Origin: an uncultured Mediterraneibacter sp.
GTDB taxonomy: Bacteria > Bacillota > Clostridia > Lachnospirales > Lachnospiraceae
NCBI RefSeq assembly: GCF_934309415.1
Contig: NZ_CAKRDI010000013.1
Location: 1-64,000 of the forward strand
DNA length: 64,000 bases
Reading direction: 5' to 3'
Shown: in pieces, positions 53,894-64,000 of the stretch
Layout: every line of letters starts with the position of its first letter
Position numbering within the stretch: position 1 is the first letter of the stretch
Translations under genes and position numbers: made by a program
The notes under the pieces: model-generated
The model's input: the letters and a program-made list of their open reading frames with translations, nothing else
Databases searched by the model: none
What the model was told of the DNA's origin: nothing

Positions 53894-56458
53894 TTATTCT
53901 TCCATCGCTGTCTCTAACACAACCGGTCCCTCAACCCCAAACGGTTCAATCGGAAGATAATGATCTAATCCACTTCGGATCTGTGTTCCCAGAGTATTGG
54001 TCACTTCAATGCGAAGTACATTCGCCCCCTGCTTTAAAAGTCCTGACAGATCAAATCGATATGGAGCGCAGATTCTTACTCCTGCTGAAATCCCATTCAC
54101 AAATACTTCTGCCGTCTCATAAGCAGTTCCAAGATCGATCCGCGCTGTTTTAGCAGCTTTCTCAAGTTCCAGCACTGCTTCATAGGCAACGGTTCCAGTC
54201 TTGTCTTCCCATCCTTCTAAAGTCTGAATACAACCAAGCTCCTTTGTCTGTACTGTTTCCGTAAATGTCGGATATGCAAAACTGTCTGCATAAGAAATCT
54301 TCCACTCTTCCGGAAGTTCTATCTCCTTCCACTTACGCTCCATTTCCTCTTCCATAGCTTCTGCCTCTCCGAAAATCCAGATTGCAGATTCATACGGTGC
54401 CAGTGTCAGGCGAATTCCATCCGCCTCCTTCTTAAGTGCATGTCTGCTGCCATCAAAAGCATTGTAGAAAATTCCATTCACTTCCAGATCTGTCTTGACT
54501 TTCACATCAATCGTCTCAGCAAGATTTTCATTGAAGAACATGAAACTGTGTTTTTCATCTTTGATATATTCTCCAACGACCAGATACGGCTGTTCTTTCT
54601 CAAGCTGTACCGCACGATAAGACTGTAATGCTGTACCAGTCTCCTTTAAGGAAATCACTGCGCCAACTCCTGCAAATGCTTCTTCCAGTCCTTCTTTCAT
54701 ATCTCCGACAAAATATTTCGGTCTGCATTCCAAAAATAATACCTGCACTCCGACCTGATCCATCTGAATCAGCTTTTCTGCTGTATCTGCCGGAATCGCC
54801 TCTCCGTAAGGAACAACCATCACTTCCATTTTCTGTCCGTTGATAGAATAAGTACCTTCAGAAACAACTGCTCCATTCAGATAATCTCTCGTCACAATGT
54901 CAAATGAAATCTGATGCGTTGTCAGTTCTCTGGCCGGTTTCTCTACCGGCATATAAGCACCGACCCATTCCATTTCTGCTGGATAGAACAGACCCACTTT
55001 TGCAGGATATTTTCCACCTCTGAAAAGGCTCATCGTCCGATTCACATAGTCTGTAAATGTTTTATAATAGCGGAACTGCGGATTATGTCCGTGTGCATAA
55101 AAATGCGGCGGGCAGTCCCAGTCCGGGAATTCTTTTGGATTAAAAGCATGCGGGACAATATAGTTGACGCCACGGACCATCAGATGATCCGCGATCCATT
55201 TCATCATCTTTAATCCTTCGTTCCATCCATATGCACCAAATGCCTCACACATAGTACGCCCCTGTTTTCCCGGATCCAGATGCGCTGCAGAAGTTCCCAG
55301 TTTTGCCAGAGCATAATGGTAAAATTCCCCATTACTTCCACCTGTATTGAACGCATCATGATGATAGCACATTCCAGGAACAACCTGTCCTCCAATCACA
55401 TCGATTCCTGCAAAATCCATATCCTGCTGCCCGCGGAAATAATGTCCTGTTCCATAGCCAAGTCTTGCATGAGCACCATTATCCTCAATGGTATGACCAA
55501 GATACCACGCCCCATGTGCCTTACACCAGTCGCCAAGTACCTTCGTGAAATTTTCCTCATAAAGTCTTGTCACCACATCCATATACTGGAAACGGATCTG
55601 ACGTTCCAGTCCCTCTGCAGGTGTCCATAAAAGCGGCAGATATTTTTTCTCAAATCCCAGAGCTTCTTCCAGTCCTTCTCTCCATGGAAGTATCATATCC
55701 GGTCTTCCGATAAATCCTTCCGTTCCTTTGATATTTCCAAATCTCGGTTCGTCTGAGAAAAATCCCTGGATCGTCTTTCCAAATTCTTCTCCGTAATGTC
55801 TGTAATGTGGCTCATAAACTTCCTCAAGTAATACCTGTGTAGCCTCTTTTACCAGTGGATTCAGATAATCTTTTGTAGCATCCTCGCCATGATTTCCTGT
55901 AATATAGACACAGAAAATACTCCATGCCCCGACCGGAATATCCAGTGTCAGCAGACGGTCACTCATTCTCATCTGTTCTGTAATATCGATCAGTGTTTCA
56001 GGTACGATCGGATCTCCTGCTTCTGTATATTCAGACTCACGCTTTGCCAGAAAAACGCCTAGAACTTTTTCCGACAGATCCGGCTTATCCCACGGACGTC
56101 CTTTTAATAACTTCAGATCAATCCGGGCTCCATTCATTGGTCCCTGCACATCAAATCTTCTCATATCCAGATAAACTTTTTTATACTGTGGATAACATTC
56201 CTTAATCTTTCCATTTGCAAATCCTGTCGGGAAATGAGAATCGTCTAAAATCCACATTTTCATTCCAAGCTCTTTTGCCTTTGCAAGAATCAGATCCAGA
56301 TCATGCCACCAGCCATCTTTTACAAATTCCGGATGAGGCCTCGCTTCAATGCAGACACCCTTCATACCGGATTCTGCAATTTTATCCATATATCCTTCTA
56401 ACACTTCCGGTGCTTCTCCATGCTGCCAGAAAAATGGGTATAATCCGTTTTCTATCAT
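53894..56458 (-). CDS. GH106-like glycoside hydrolase, putative alpha-L-rhamnosidase
   Basis: 854 residues, no signal peptide, so intracellular. The N-terminal barrel (FFWQHGEAPEVLEGYMDKIA, KMWILDDSHFPTGFANGKIK) and the C-terminal beta-sandwich with DLGTAYETAEVFVNGISAGV resemble the Glyco_hydro_106 rhamnosidase group and relatives with a GH2-type sugar-binding fold. Acidic residues in GFFSDEPRFGN and HTIEDNGAH are active-site candidates. It is the last gene of the plant-glycoside operon. I start at 56458 with AAGGAAAGG upstream. Exact sugar specificity uncertain. Confidence 0.65.
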   Translation of the reverse strand: MIENGLYPFFWQHGEAPEVLEGYMDKIAESGMKGVCIEARPHPEFVKDGWWHDLDLILAKAKELGMKMWILDDSHFPTGFANGKIKECYPQYKKVYLDMRRFDVQGPMNGARIDLKLLKGRPWDKPDLSEKVLGVFLAKRESEYTEAGDPIVPETLIDITEQMRMSDRLLTLDIPVGAWSIFCVYITGNHGEDATKDYLNPLVKEATQVLLEEVYEPHYRHYGEEFGKTIQGFFSDEPRFGNIKGTEGFIGRPDMILPWREGLEEALGFEKKYLPLLWTPAEGLERQIRFQYMDVVTRLYEENFTKVLGDWCKAHGAWYLGHTIEDNGAHARLGYGTGHYFRGQQDMDFAGIDVIGGQVVPGMCYHHDAFNTGGSNGEFYHYALAKLGTSAAHLDPGKQGRTMCEAFGAYGWNEGLKMMKWIADHLMVRGVNYIVPHAFNPKEFPDWDCPPHFYAHGHNPQFRYYKTFTDYVNRTMSLFRGGKYPAKVGLFYPAEMEWVGAYMPVEKPARELTTHQISFDIVTRDYLNGAVVSEGTYSINGQKMEVMVVPYGEAIPADTAEKLIQMDQVGVQVLFLECRPKYFVGDMKEGLEEAFAGVGAVISLKETGTALQSYRAVQLEKEQPYLVVGEYIKDEKHSFMFFNENLAETIDVKVKTDLEVNGIFYNAFDGSRHALKKEADGIRLTLAPYESAIWIFGEAEAMEEEMERKWKEIELPEEWKISYADSFAYPTFTETVQTKELGCIQTLEGWEDKTGTVAYEAVLELEKAAKTARIDLGTAYETAEVFVNGISAGVRICAPYRFDLSGLLKQGANVLRIEVTNTLGTQIRSGLDHYLPIEPFGVEGPVVLETAMEE

Positions 56459-56589
56459 ATTTGTTTTCCTTTCCTTAAATGGAAGCTTCTTTAACTGCCT
56501 CATCTACTTAAGTGCAAATCCAATCTCTTAAAGCAAATTCGCAGATCCACATTCCCAGAACGTGTCTGAAGCAGTTCTTTATACCATAC

Positions 56590-56607
56590 TAGAGTGTATC
56601 TGAAATA
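56590..56607. repeat. Family-2 repeat end fragment
   Basis: TAGAGTGTATCTGAAATA matches the terminal repeat of the 164-bp element, just past the GH1 stop codon; a second partial GTGTCTGAAGC lies at 56562. Too short to call a complete element. Confidence 0.4.
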
Positions 56608-56609
56608 CT

Positions 56610-58064
<1,455 letters not shown>

Positions 58065-59321
58065 TCAATTCTTTTTCAAAACAATCAGCGCATCCTGACC
58101 AAATGGATGCATTTCTAAAATCGTTTTTTCTTCTTTCACTGTATAATCCAGATATGCTACAAATCTGTTTTCAAGATCGATGGCTTTCACATCCCAGCCT
58201 GAAAAATCTCCTGCGAGACGTACTTTTGTATTGCATGGCACATAGACAAGCATCAGATCTTCCCTGCTCTTTGCCACACGGATATCCGTTGTCTGATTTA
58301 CCAGAAGTTCCTGACACGGTACCAGATTCTCAATTTTGAATTCTTCAAACAGTGCTTTCAGATAACCATAATCCCATGCTCCCGGGAATGACATTGCTTC
58401 CTCCCAGGATTTCGGCATATCAAATCCCTCACCTAAAAGATGGGCAAATCCTTTTTTCACTTTATGCCAGCTGTAGATTCCTGCTGCCCCGTAAGTGATT
58501 CCCGCACATGCACCGGATAAAACACTGACATAGGCTGCGCGTCTCACATCGCTTCGTTTCCAGCGTCCATACATATTTCCTGAATATCCCATCTCCTCAT
58601 AGCAAGGCTCGGAATTGATCACCGGCATATCCGGGTACTCCTCCTGTATCTTCTCACTCAGAGAATACGGCATGCTTAAATCTTTTGCATTATGTCCGCT
58701 CTGATAGAAACAAAGGTCAAGATATTGATACAGTTCCTTTGGAATATAAGAATATCTTCCCTTGATATGGGTTGTAAAAAGGCAGTCTTTTGCAAGATTC
58801 TTTAAAATAGAAGCCACATGAACATAATATCTTTCTGTTTCCTCTGTCGGGAAATCAGTGTCTCCACTGATAATATACATCGGTTCCAGTTCTGTGAATG
58901 TCTCATGAACTTTTTTTACATAATTCTCCAGACAGTCAAATGGAAGAATTCCATCCGGCAGCATATTAGAAGCCCAGGTTCCCGGCACATAGTTGCACCA
59001 TAAAACAACCAGTGCAAGCTCAAATCCTTCTGCTTTTGCTTTCAGACACATCTCTTTTGCATGTGCAAAATACGCTTCGTTCAGAGTAAATGGATCTCCA
59101 TTTACAAATGGTTTATAATCCAGATCGGTCGCGGAAGCATCCCACTGAGGAAGAATATTGATCTGAATCGTATTAAATCCCTGCACTTTTCTTTTATAGA
59201 GATAATACTCCCACTCTTCATCCGTAATATTCGTAAATGCAGACCAACAGGTATCTGCCAGATAAAAGAACGGCTTTCCGTCTTTCAATAATGTATGTTT
59301 ATTTTCTGCTACCTGAAGCAT
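58065..59321 (-). CDS. Apiosidase-like glycoside hydrolase (DUF4038, GH140-like)
   Basis: 418 residues, no signal peptide. The barrel opens KPFFYLADTCWSAFTNITDE and continues QGFNTIQINILPQWD, as in DUF4038 proteins related to the apiosidase GH140. SGDTDFP and VINSEPCYEE supply the likely acidic catalytic pair. A short beta domain follows (about 335-418). In the operon it may remove an apiose or other pentose from a glucoside before or after PTS uptake. AAGGAG precedes the start. Confidence 0.75.
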   Translation of the reverse strand: MLQVAENKHTLLKDGKPFFYLADTCWSAFTNITDEEWEYYLYKRKVQGFNTIQINILPQWDASATDLDYKPFVNGDPFTLNEAYFAHAKEMCLKAKAEGFELALVVLWCNYVPGTWASNMLPDGILPFDCLENYVKKVHETFTELEPMYIISGDTDFPTEETERYYVHVASILKNLAKDCLFTTHIKGRYSYIPKELYQYLDLCFYQSGHNAKDLSMPYSLSEKIQEEYPDMPVINSEPCYEEMGYSGNMYGRWKRSDVRRAAYVSVLSGACAGITYGAAGIYSWHKVKKGFAHLLGEGFDMPKSWEEAMSFPGAWDYGYLKALFEEFKIENLVPCQELLVNQTTDIRVAKSREDLMLVYVPCNTKVRLAGDFSGWDVKAIDLENRFVAYLDYTVKEEKTILEMHPFGQDALIVLKKN

Positions 59322-59343
59322 AATTTTAACTCCTTCCTTTTTG

Positions 59344-61017
59344 TTACTGATTACAATGTACCTGCTTCTCTTTAATTACCAGGCACCAGTCTGAAAGATC
59401 TGGTTTGGATGGAATCTTCCACGTGCTATCTTCCACCGTAAACTCCGTTTTTTCTATCTCATATTCCCCGGTTCTCGGATTAAACCACTGCATCGTATAA
59501 CTTCCATTTGGGATCTCCTGAATGATTCCGCTCTTTCTTGTGGATTCAGAATAATAAAATACCCAGTGCTTTCTGTCTTCTGATACTGTGATAAATGGAA
59601 GTTTTTTGCCAAACGGATCTCCTGCCGCATCCTTTCCTGCCTGATAAGGATACAGTTCCCAGAATTTCTGATCTTCATAGAACTGTCTGAAATATCCCAT
59701 CTGATATCCTCCCGGTCCGTCAATCGCCTCGTGCCAGGTAATCTCAAATCGGTTGAACACTGCCATTGGATTTTTCTGTCCTTTTTCATAGTATACATCC
59801 CAGATGCCCTGCGCGCCATAGGTATAACCACAACCTCCTGCCTGCATGGTCATATAGGCTACACGCCTTAACATTGCATCTGTACACATACGTGTTCCAT
59901 TCTCTTCCAGTGTAGAACAGAATTCGTACAACGCCTCTCCTTCAACAAAAGGCTTGTTTCCATACTCTTCGAGAAATCCTTTGTAATCATCCATACTGAC
60001 TACATAATCTCCATGTCCGGCCTGATTCAGAGTGAAATCAAACCACTCTTCCTTCTGATAATAAGACGGAAATGGTCTTTCATTCGTATAATGTGCTGTT
60101 CTCGGGTGATGATAACTGTCCAGTTTCTGAACAAGCAGTGCAACCTTTCTCCACTCATCCACGTAGAATGGCTGCTTTGCTTTATCATAACCACCCACTT
60201 CACCGGCCAGCGTCCAGACCATCGGAAGTGCCCCATATCTTGCAATGATATAACGCGCAAGCTGCTGATAGGTTTCCACCTGATTTTCGATAGACATAAA
60301 CCAGGCAAATCCCAGCGCATTTACAATTCCCTGATTTGCCAGATAATACATACGGCGGTCCAGCTCTTCCTGATAGAATTTCACATTCGGTACTCCCGGC
60401 TTCTCCCAGTAATATGCTTCACCACCCATGACCTTATCACTTCGCAAATTTGTCTGATAAATCGTATATCCCTGTCTGACACGCCGGTCAATCATCCCTT
60501 TGAACATGCTGTCCATCTCCGGATGGTTTGATTCATCCCATTTTTCTCTGTAACAGAACTCCCAGTGTGTATCTCCGAGCCAGAAAAAAGGAGTTCCGTC
60601 TGCATAAGTAAAATATCTCTTGTCATTGCTGATTTTTAAGAATCCATGACGGTAAATCTCAAGATCACCTTCATACGGAACGCACTCAACGCTTCCTTTC
60701 ACACCATTAAGTCCGGTTTCTTCCGGTGCTGTCAGACAGTACTCCCACTCCCCGATCTCCGTTGGTGCAAATGCCACACGGTAAGTATTTTCTCCATCCC
60801 AGTAAGCCTCTCTGACAATTTTTCTGCCTGAAAGTCCCCGGAAGACTGCCTTAATCTCGCAGTCCAGAAATGGATTCTCATAGGAATGCTTACTTTCAAA
60901 AGACAGGATCATCTGCCGATACATTTCTGCTTTATAAGTTTTCTTTTTTCTTACCTCTTCTTTAGTAGTTTTTTCTTTGCCAGTTTCTTCTTTCTCAATT
61001 TCTATTTTTTCCGTCAT
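59344..61017 (-). CDS. DUF5060-DUF4038 apiosidase-like glycoside hydrolase
   Basis: 557 residues. A Lys/Glu-rich segment (1-30) is followed by a DUF5060 beta domain (about 32-115, FLDCEIKAVFRGLSGRKIV), a DUF4038 barrel (about 118-450, TPFFWLGDTHWEFCYREKWD) and a C-terminal beta domain (about 460-557) of the putative-collagen-binding type. WTLAGEVGGYD and FVEGEALYE contain candidate acids. It overlaps the upstream hydrolase gene by four bases (ATGA), which decides the start at 61017; an in-frame ATG near residue 31 has no ribosome site. A second, longer relative of the next gene, so the pair may split substrates. Confidence 0.77.
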   Translation of the reverse strand: MTEKIEIEKEETGKEKTTKEEVRKKKTYKAEMYRQMILSFESKHSYENPFLDCEIKAVFRGLSGRKIVREAYWDGENTYRVAFAPTEIGEWEYCLTAPEETGLNGVKGSVECVPYEGDLEIYRHGFLKISNDKRYFTYADGTPFFWLGDTHWEFCYREKWDESNHPEMDSMFKGMIDRRVRQGYTIYQTNLRSDKVMGGEAYYWEKPGVPNVKFYQEELDRRMYYLANQGIVNALGFAWFMSIENQVETYQQLARYIIARYGALPMVWTLAGEVGGYDKAKQPFYVDEWRKVALLVQKLDSYHHPRTAHYTNERPFPSYYQKEEWFDFTLNQAGHGDYVVSMDDYKGFLEEYGNKPFVEGEALYEFCSTLEENGTRMCTDAMLRRVAYMTMQAGGCGYTYGAQGIWDVYYEKGQKNPMAVFNRFEITWHEAIDGPGGYQMGYFRQFYEDQKFWELYPYQAGKDAAGDPFGKKLPFITVSEDRKHWVFYYSESTRKSGIIQEIPNGSYTMQWFNPRTGEYEIEKTEFTVEDSTWKIPSKPDLSDWCLVIKEKQVHCNQ

Positions 61018-62489
61018 GCTTTCAGTCCTCTTTCTCTTGCACGATCTACTGCCAGCTTCACCAGTTTTTCTCCATCTTCCCGGCAGACAAATCCTTTTGA
61101 GATCTGCTCTTTCGTATCTTCCACACAAAGTCTTTCATAGTTTTCAAGAGTACCGTACAGTTCTTTTAACATTGCCGCCGAAAATGGTTCTTCGTATCCA
61201 AACAGAGGATCTTTATCAGCTTTCGGATTCAAAAAACTCTGTCCCGGTTCGATTGTACTTGCAATGTGGAATCTTCCGGTTGGATAATTCAACAGGCAGG
61301 TTCTGAGACCACCCATTGTATTTCCAAAAGCATCTTTCCTGTTCTCGCCTGAATGATTTACCGGGATACGCTCACAATGATTCGGTCCCATACCTTCTCT
61401 TACCCAGCGGAAGAGATTCCTGAATGCTGCCGCAAAAAGAATCTGGGATGGATAGTTGTTACCTTCCGTATGTTTTCCAATATATTCCGGTAAATGCTCA
61501 ATTCTCCTCAGATCTTCGTCTTCTTTATAATAATCCACATAACTGAACATTGTATCATGACTTGCTCCGGTCACTTCATACTCCCGGTACATAAAATATG
61601 GATCATCACTGTCCGGACGCTTTGTACGGAATGCATCCCATGCACTGTTTTCACTCTCTGTCTGTACAGAGATAAACGGCTGCTCCATATGCTCTACACG
61701 TTTCAAACGGAAATCATAATTCATCAGCGCTTCATACTGATTGACCGGTACAATCAGATTTCTCACACCACCACCGGCTAAATAACCATCGAATACCTTT
61801 GATTCCTTTGCGACTTCTTCTCTGTATGCAAAACTGTTCACATAACGGAAGAGATAGCAGGCGGACTGTGACCATCCGGTCAGATAGATATACCTGTGGT
61901 CGTACCTTACAACAGGGTTGGCAGATTCATCACTTCGCAGAAGCCATGCCAGATCCGTAAGCATATCCCAGAACAATCCCGGTTCATAGTTAATATCAAT
62001 GTCCGGTAATATACCATTTTCTGCAATTTCATCCATTGTAAAAGAAAATGGAGTATCTTTTATCGGGTTCGGCCATGACAGACATCCATATCTTTCCTGA
62101 TCAAACTCTGCCATTTTAGCAATCGTATTCGGTTTACTTGTAATTCCAACATAAATATCTCCGTCACGAAGAAATTTCTCATATCCAAGAATCCACATAC
62201 GTTCAATTTCCATAAAAGAAGTAGGATTGATAATCTCAACAACTACATTTCCACTTGCTTTCTTCGGATCCTCCGGCACGCGGAGAATGATTCTGTTTCT
62301 GTAGGAAACATCCTTCGTCCGCACCTCTACTTCTCCTGTATTTCCGACACTTTGATATACATTTGCCGTCCCGTCAATATAATATTCTTTTTCTTCATAT
62401 CCATAAGCTTCCAGATCAATATAGCGCGCAGCTGATGTAAATGGATAACTCTGTTCTGTAATCGGAATCTCCTGTATCTTTTTTATCAT
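61014..62489 (-). CDS. Alpha/beta hydrolase domain protein (Abhydrolase_10-like), putative esterase
   Basis: 491 residues. The nucleophile elbow LTGWSQSACYL gives Ser near 209, with an acidic residue and a final histidine (TGASHDTMFSYVDYYK) completing a triad. The long N-terminal beta part and overall length fit the Abhydrolase_10 group, whose substrates are mostly unknown. In this operon removal of an acyl group (acetyl, malonyl, cinnamoyl) from a plant glycoside is a sensible guess. No signal peptide. AAGAAGGGAAG precedes the ATG. Confidence 0.75.
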   Translation of the reverse strand: MIKKIQEIPITEQSYPFTSAARYIDLEAYGYEEKEYYIDGTANVYQSVGNTGEVEVRTKDVSYRNRIILRVPEDPKKASGNVVVEIINPTSFMEIERMWILGYEKFLRDGDIYVGITSKPNTIAKMAEFDQERYGCLSWPNPIKDTPFSFTMDEIAENGILPDIDINYEPGLFWDMLTDLAWLLRSDESANPVVRYDHRYIYLTGWSQSACYLFRYVNSFAYREEVAKESKVFDGYLAGGGVRNLIVPVNQYEALMNYDFRLKRVEHMEQPFISVQTESENSAWDAFRTKRPDSDDPYFMYREYEVTGASHDTMFSYVDYYKEDEDLRRIEHLPEYIGKHTEGNNYPSQILFAAAFRNLFRWVREGMGPNHCERIPVNHSGENRKDAFGNTMGGLRTCLLNYPTGRFHIASTIEPGQSFLNPKADKDPLFGYEEPFSAAMLKELYGTLENYERLCVEDTKEQISKGFVCREDGEKLVKLAVDRARERGLKA

Positions 62490-62504
62490 GATAGTCTTCC
62501 CTTC

Positions 62505-62536
62505 TTTTATAAATACACCCTGTTGTGTTTATAAAA
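62505..62536. promoter_or_regulatory. AT-rich inverted repeat upstream of the hydrolase gene
   Basis: TTTTATAAATACAC and GTGTTTATAAAA are inverted apart from a two-base bulge, about 15-47 bases before the start codon. It may be an operator or a hairpin that controls entry into the downstream genes. Confidence 0.4.
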
Positions 62537-62579
62537 GAAAGGTTCAAGAGAGTTGCCTGAATCTGTTCTTGAACCTTTC
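62537..62579 (-). terminator. Intra-operon terminator after the PTS gene
   Basis: Perfect 13-bp stem GAAAGGTTCAAGA/TCTTGAACCTTTC with a 17-nt loop and a TTTTAT tail on the minus strand. It would give more PTS message than downstream message. Confidence 0.75.
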
Positions 62580-62608
62580 CTTCCGGGTCTCACCCCTTCT
62601 TTACTTTT

Positions 62609-64000
62609 TTATTTTTTTAATTTATTTGCATGCTTTCCTTTATAGCTCTTCAGCCCTTCTCCATCTTTCTGATCACCAAATCCGATCACAAGACCTACAG
62701 CTAAGGCTACTACAAATGCAATTACACTTGCAATTACTGCGTGTGTAAAGTTTGTTCCCGGTCCACCTGCATACTGAAGAACTGTCATAAAGTTACTTGC
62801 GCCCAGTGTATAAACAGCAACTCCAAAGATACCACCTACAAGACCACCTGCGAAACCACCAACAATCTGGCAGATCATCGCACGTTTGTTACGAAGAAGA
62901 ACTCCGAACAATGTTGGCTCAGAAATACCACCAACGATCAGTGTCAAGGCATTCGCACCACCGAGCTGTTTCTCTTCTCCCTTGGAACGGATGAAGTATG
63001 CAAGTGCCATACCCATCAGTGCGTAGTTCGCAATGTTGGCACCGGCAAGTACGATCGGGTCATATCCAAGAGTTGTAAGATTGATCATTGCAATCTGGAT
63101 TACTGCAATGTGCATACCTGTTGCAACGAGGAATGGCCAGAATGCTGCAATAATACCAATTGCAAGCGGTCCTGCAACATTGTAAAGTCCTTCAAAGATA
63201 AAGGAAAGACCTGTACCGATCCAGTTTCCGACTGGTGCAAGAACGCAGAACATTAACGGAACCATTACAATTGTTGTACAGAACGGAACACCAAACACTC
63301 TGATTGCATTCGGCATAACTTTATCAAAGAATTTGTAAACATATTTCAGTGCCCATACAGTTAACAGGATTGGAATCAGAGACTGTGTATAGTTGTTTAA
63401 CTGCATAGGAATGATTCCATAAATCTTAAATGACTCACCTGCTGTTACAATTTCCAGAATATTAGGATCTACAAGTAACACACCAAGAAGCAGTGACATC
63501 GGAATACTTGTGTTCATCTTCTTTGCTGCACTCCACGCAACAAATACTGGCATGAAGTAGAATCCTGCGTTACCTACGATGTAAAGGATTCTCATGAACT
63601 GTGTCTCATTTGCCATTACATTCATTAAGTCCGGACCAAGAATGGAATAGAACATCTTGAAGAATCCGGCAGCCATCATGATTGGAAGGATTGGTGCGAT
63701 AGAACCGGAAATATAATCCAGAACTTTTGACGGAACCTTTTTAATATCAAATGATTCTTTATCATCTAAGTTTTCATCAATCGCAGCCTCTGCTCCAACA
63801 CCGGCGATTGCACAGAATTCAGGATATACCTGAGAAACATGCTGACCGATAATTACCTGGAACTGTCCCCCTGAGAACTGAGCTCCTAAAACTCCTTTGA
63901 TTGCTTTGATTCCATCTACGTTTACCTTTGACTGGTCTTTCACTGTGAGACGCAGTCTTGTCATACAATGAACTGCACCAGATACGTTATCTTTTCCTCC
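62609..64000 (-). CDS. PTS system beta-glucoside-type EIIBC component (5' truncated by window)
   Basis: 464 residues visible; the frame is open to the window edge. EIIB is represented by GGKDNVSGAVHCMTRLRL, with the phospho-accepting Cys encoded at 63965-63967. EIIC begins near FDIKKVPSKVLDYISGSIAP and has about ten membrane segments, with the GGISEPTLFGV signature. It ends in a short lysine-rich tail, so no EIIA is fused, unlike many Bgl-type IIBCA proteins; EIIA must come from elsewhere. It should import and 6-phosphorylate a beta-glucoside that the GH1 enzyme then cleaves. A terminator lies between it and the next gene. Confidence 0.93.
   Translation of the reverse strand, partial: GGKDNVSGAVHCMTRLRLTVKDQSKVNVDGIKAIKGVLGAQFSGGQFQVIIGQHVSQVYPEFCAIAGVGAEAAIDENLDDKESFDIKKVPSKVLDYISGSIAPILPIMMAAGFFKMFYSILGPDLMNVMANETQFMRILYIVGNAGFYFMPVFVAWSAAKKMNTSIPMSLLLGVLLVDPNILEIVTAGESFKIYGIIPMQLNNYTQSLIPILLTVWALKYVYKFFDKVMPNAIRVFGVPFCTTIVMVPLMFCVLAPVGNWIGTGLSFIFEGLYNVAGPLAIGIIAAFWPFLVATGMHIAVIQIAMINLTTLGYDPIVLAGANIANYALMGMALAYFIRSKGEEKQLGGANALTLIVGGISEPTLFGVLLRNKRAMICQIVGGFAGGLVGGIFGVAVYTLGASNFMTVLQYAGGPGTNFTHAVIASVIAFVVALAVGLVIGFGDQKDGEGLKSYKGKHANKLKK

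Overview
The window looks like a chromosomal segment of an anaerobic gut Firmicute of the class Clostridia, most likely family Lachnospiraceae. The signs are moderately low GC, strong Shine-Dalgarno sites, many LysR regulators, a two-subunit iron-sulfur serine dehydratase, a bile salt hydrolase of the choloylglycine type, a phosphoketolase, and several plant-glycoside loci. No rRNA, tRNA or CRISPR array was recognised. The genus cannot be fixed from the sequence alone.

Layout. 1-4.4 kb: tail of a PAS-like protein, a ClC channel, a YjdF/DUF2238-like membrane protein and an AAA-ATPase/PD-(D/E)XK protein. 4.4-8.6 kb: an Old Yellow Enzyme (OYE)-type ene-reductase plus short-chain dehydrogenase operon, divergent from a PucR-type regulator. 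8.6-20.8 kb: the most striking region, a minus-strand catabolic cluster. It carries two different C-glycoside deglycosidase alpha/beta pairs, two Gfo/Idh/MocA oxidoreductases, a third TIM-barrel isomerase-like protein and a GPH-type sugar symporter, and it is divergent from an 805-residue AraC regulator fused to a GH39-like domain. 20.9-24.2 kb: a small-protein/GNAT pair that looks like a toxin-antitoxin module, then phosphoketolase. 24.5-31 kb: LysR, bile salt hydrolase, methyltransferase, LysR, and a serine dehydratase operon whose transporter gene is a decayed remnant. 31-48 kb: housekeeping and accessory genes (HD hydrolase, DapB-like enzyme, MerR/aldo-keto reductase, SdpI-like, MATE, LysR/MetE-like, CorA-Ppk1, HAD, LysR, ProB, FUSC-type exporter). 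48-53.4 kb: GntR, a second OYE-type reductase, LysR, and an Rpn-type nuclease. 53.9-64 kb: a minus-strand operon for plant beta-glycosides (PTS IIBC, alpha/beta hydrolase, two apiosidase-like proteins, GH1 6-phospho-beta-glucosidase, GH106-like enzyme).

How it fits together. The C-glycoside cluster should import a glycoside, oxidise its sugar at C3 with a Gfo/Idh/MocA dehydrogenase, and cleave the activated C-C (or C-O) bond with the metal-dependent alpha/beta lyase. The PTS operon at the end would handle O-linked, apiosylated, rhamnosylated or acylated glucosides by phosphorylation and hydrolysis. The two OYE-type reductases could act on the released enone aglycones (flavonoids, isoflavones, cinnamates) or on steroids. 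That functional chain is inference from gene content.

The intergenic DNA carries two families of short non-coding mobile repeats. Family 1 is a 143-bp element with 12-bp terminal inverted repeats, three hairpins and exact 8-bp target duplications at both full copies; 33-bp short forms are scattered around, one with its own 8-bp duplication. Family 2 is a 164-bp element with about 20-bp terminal inverted repeats ending in TA, plus several remnants.
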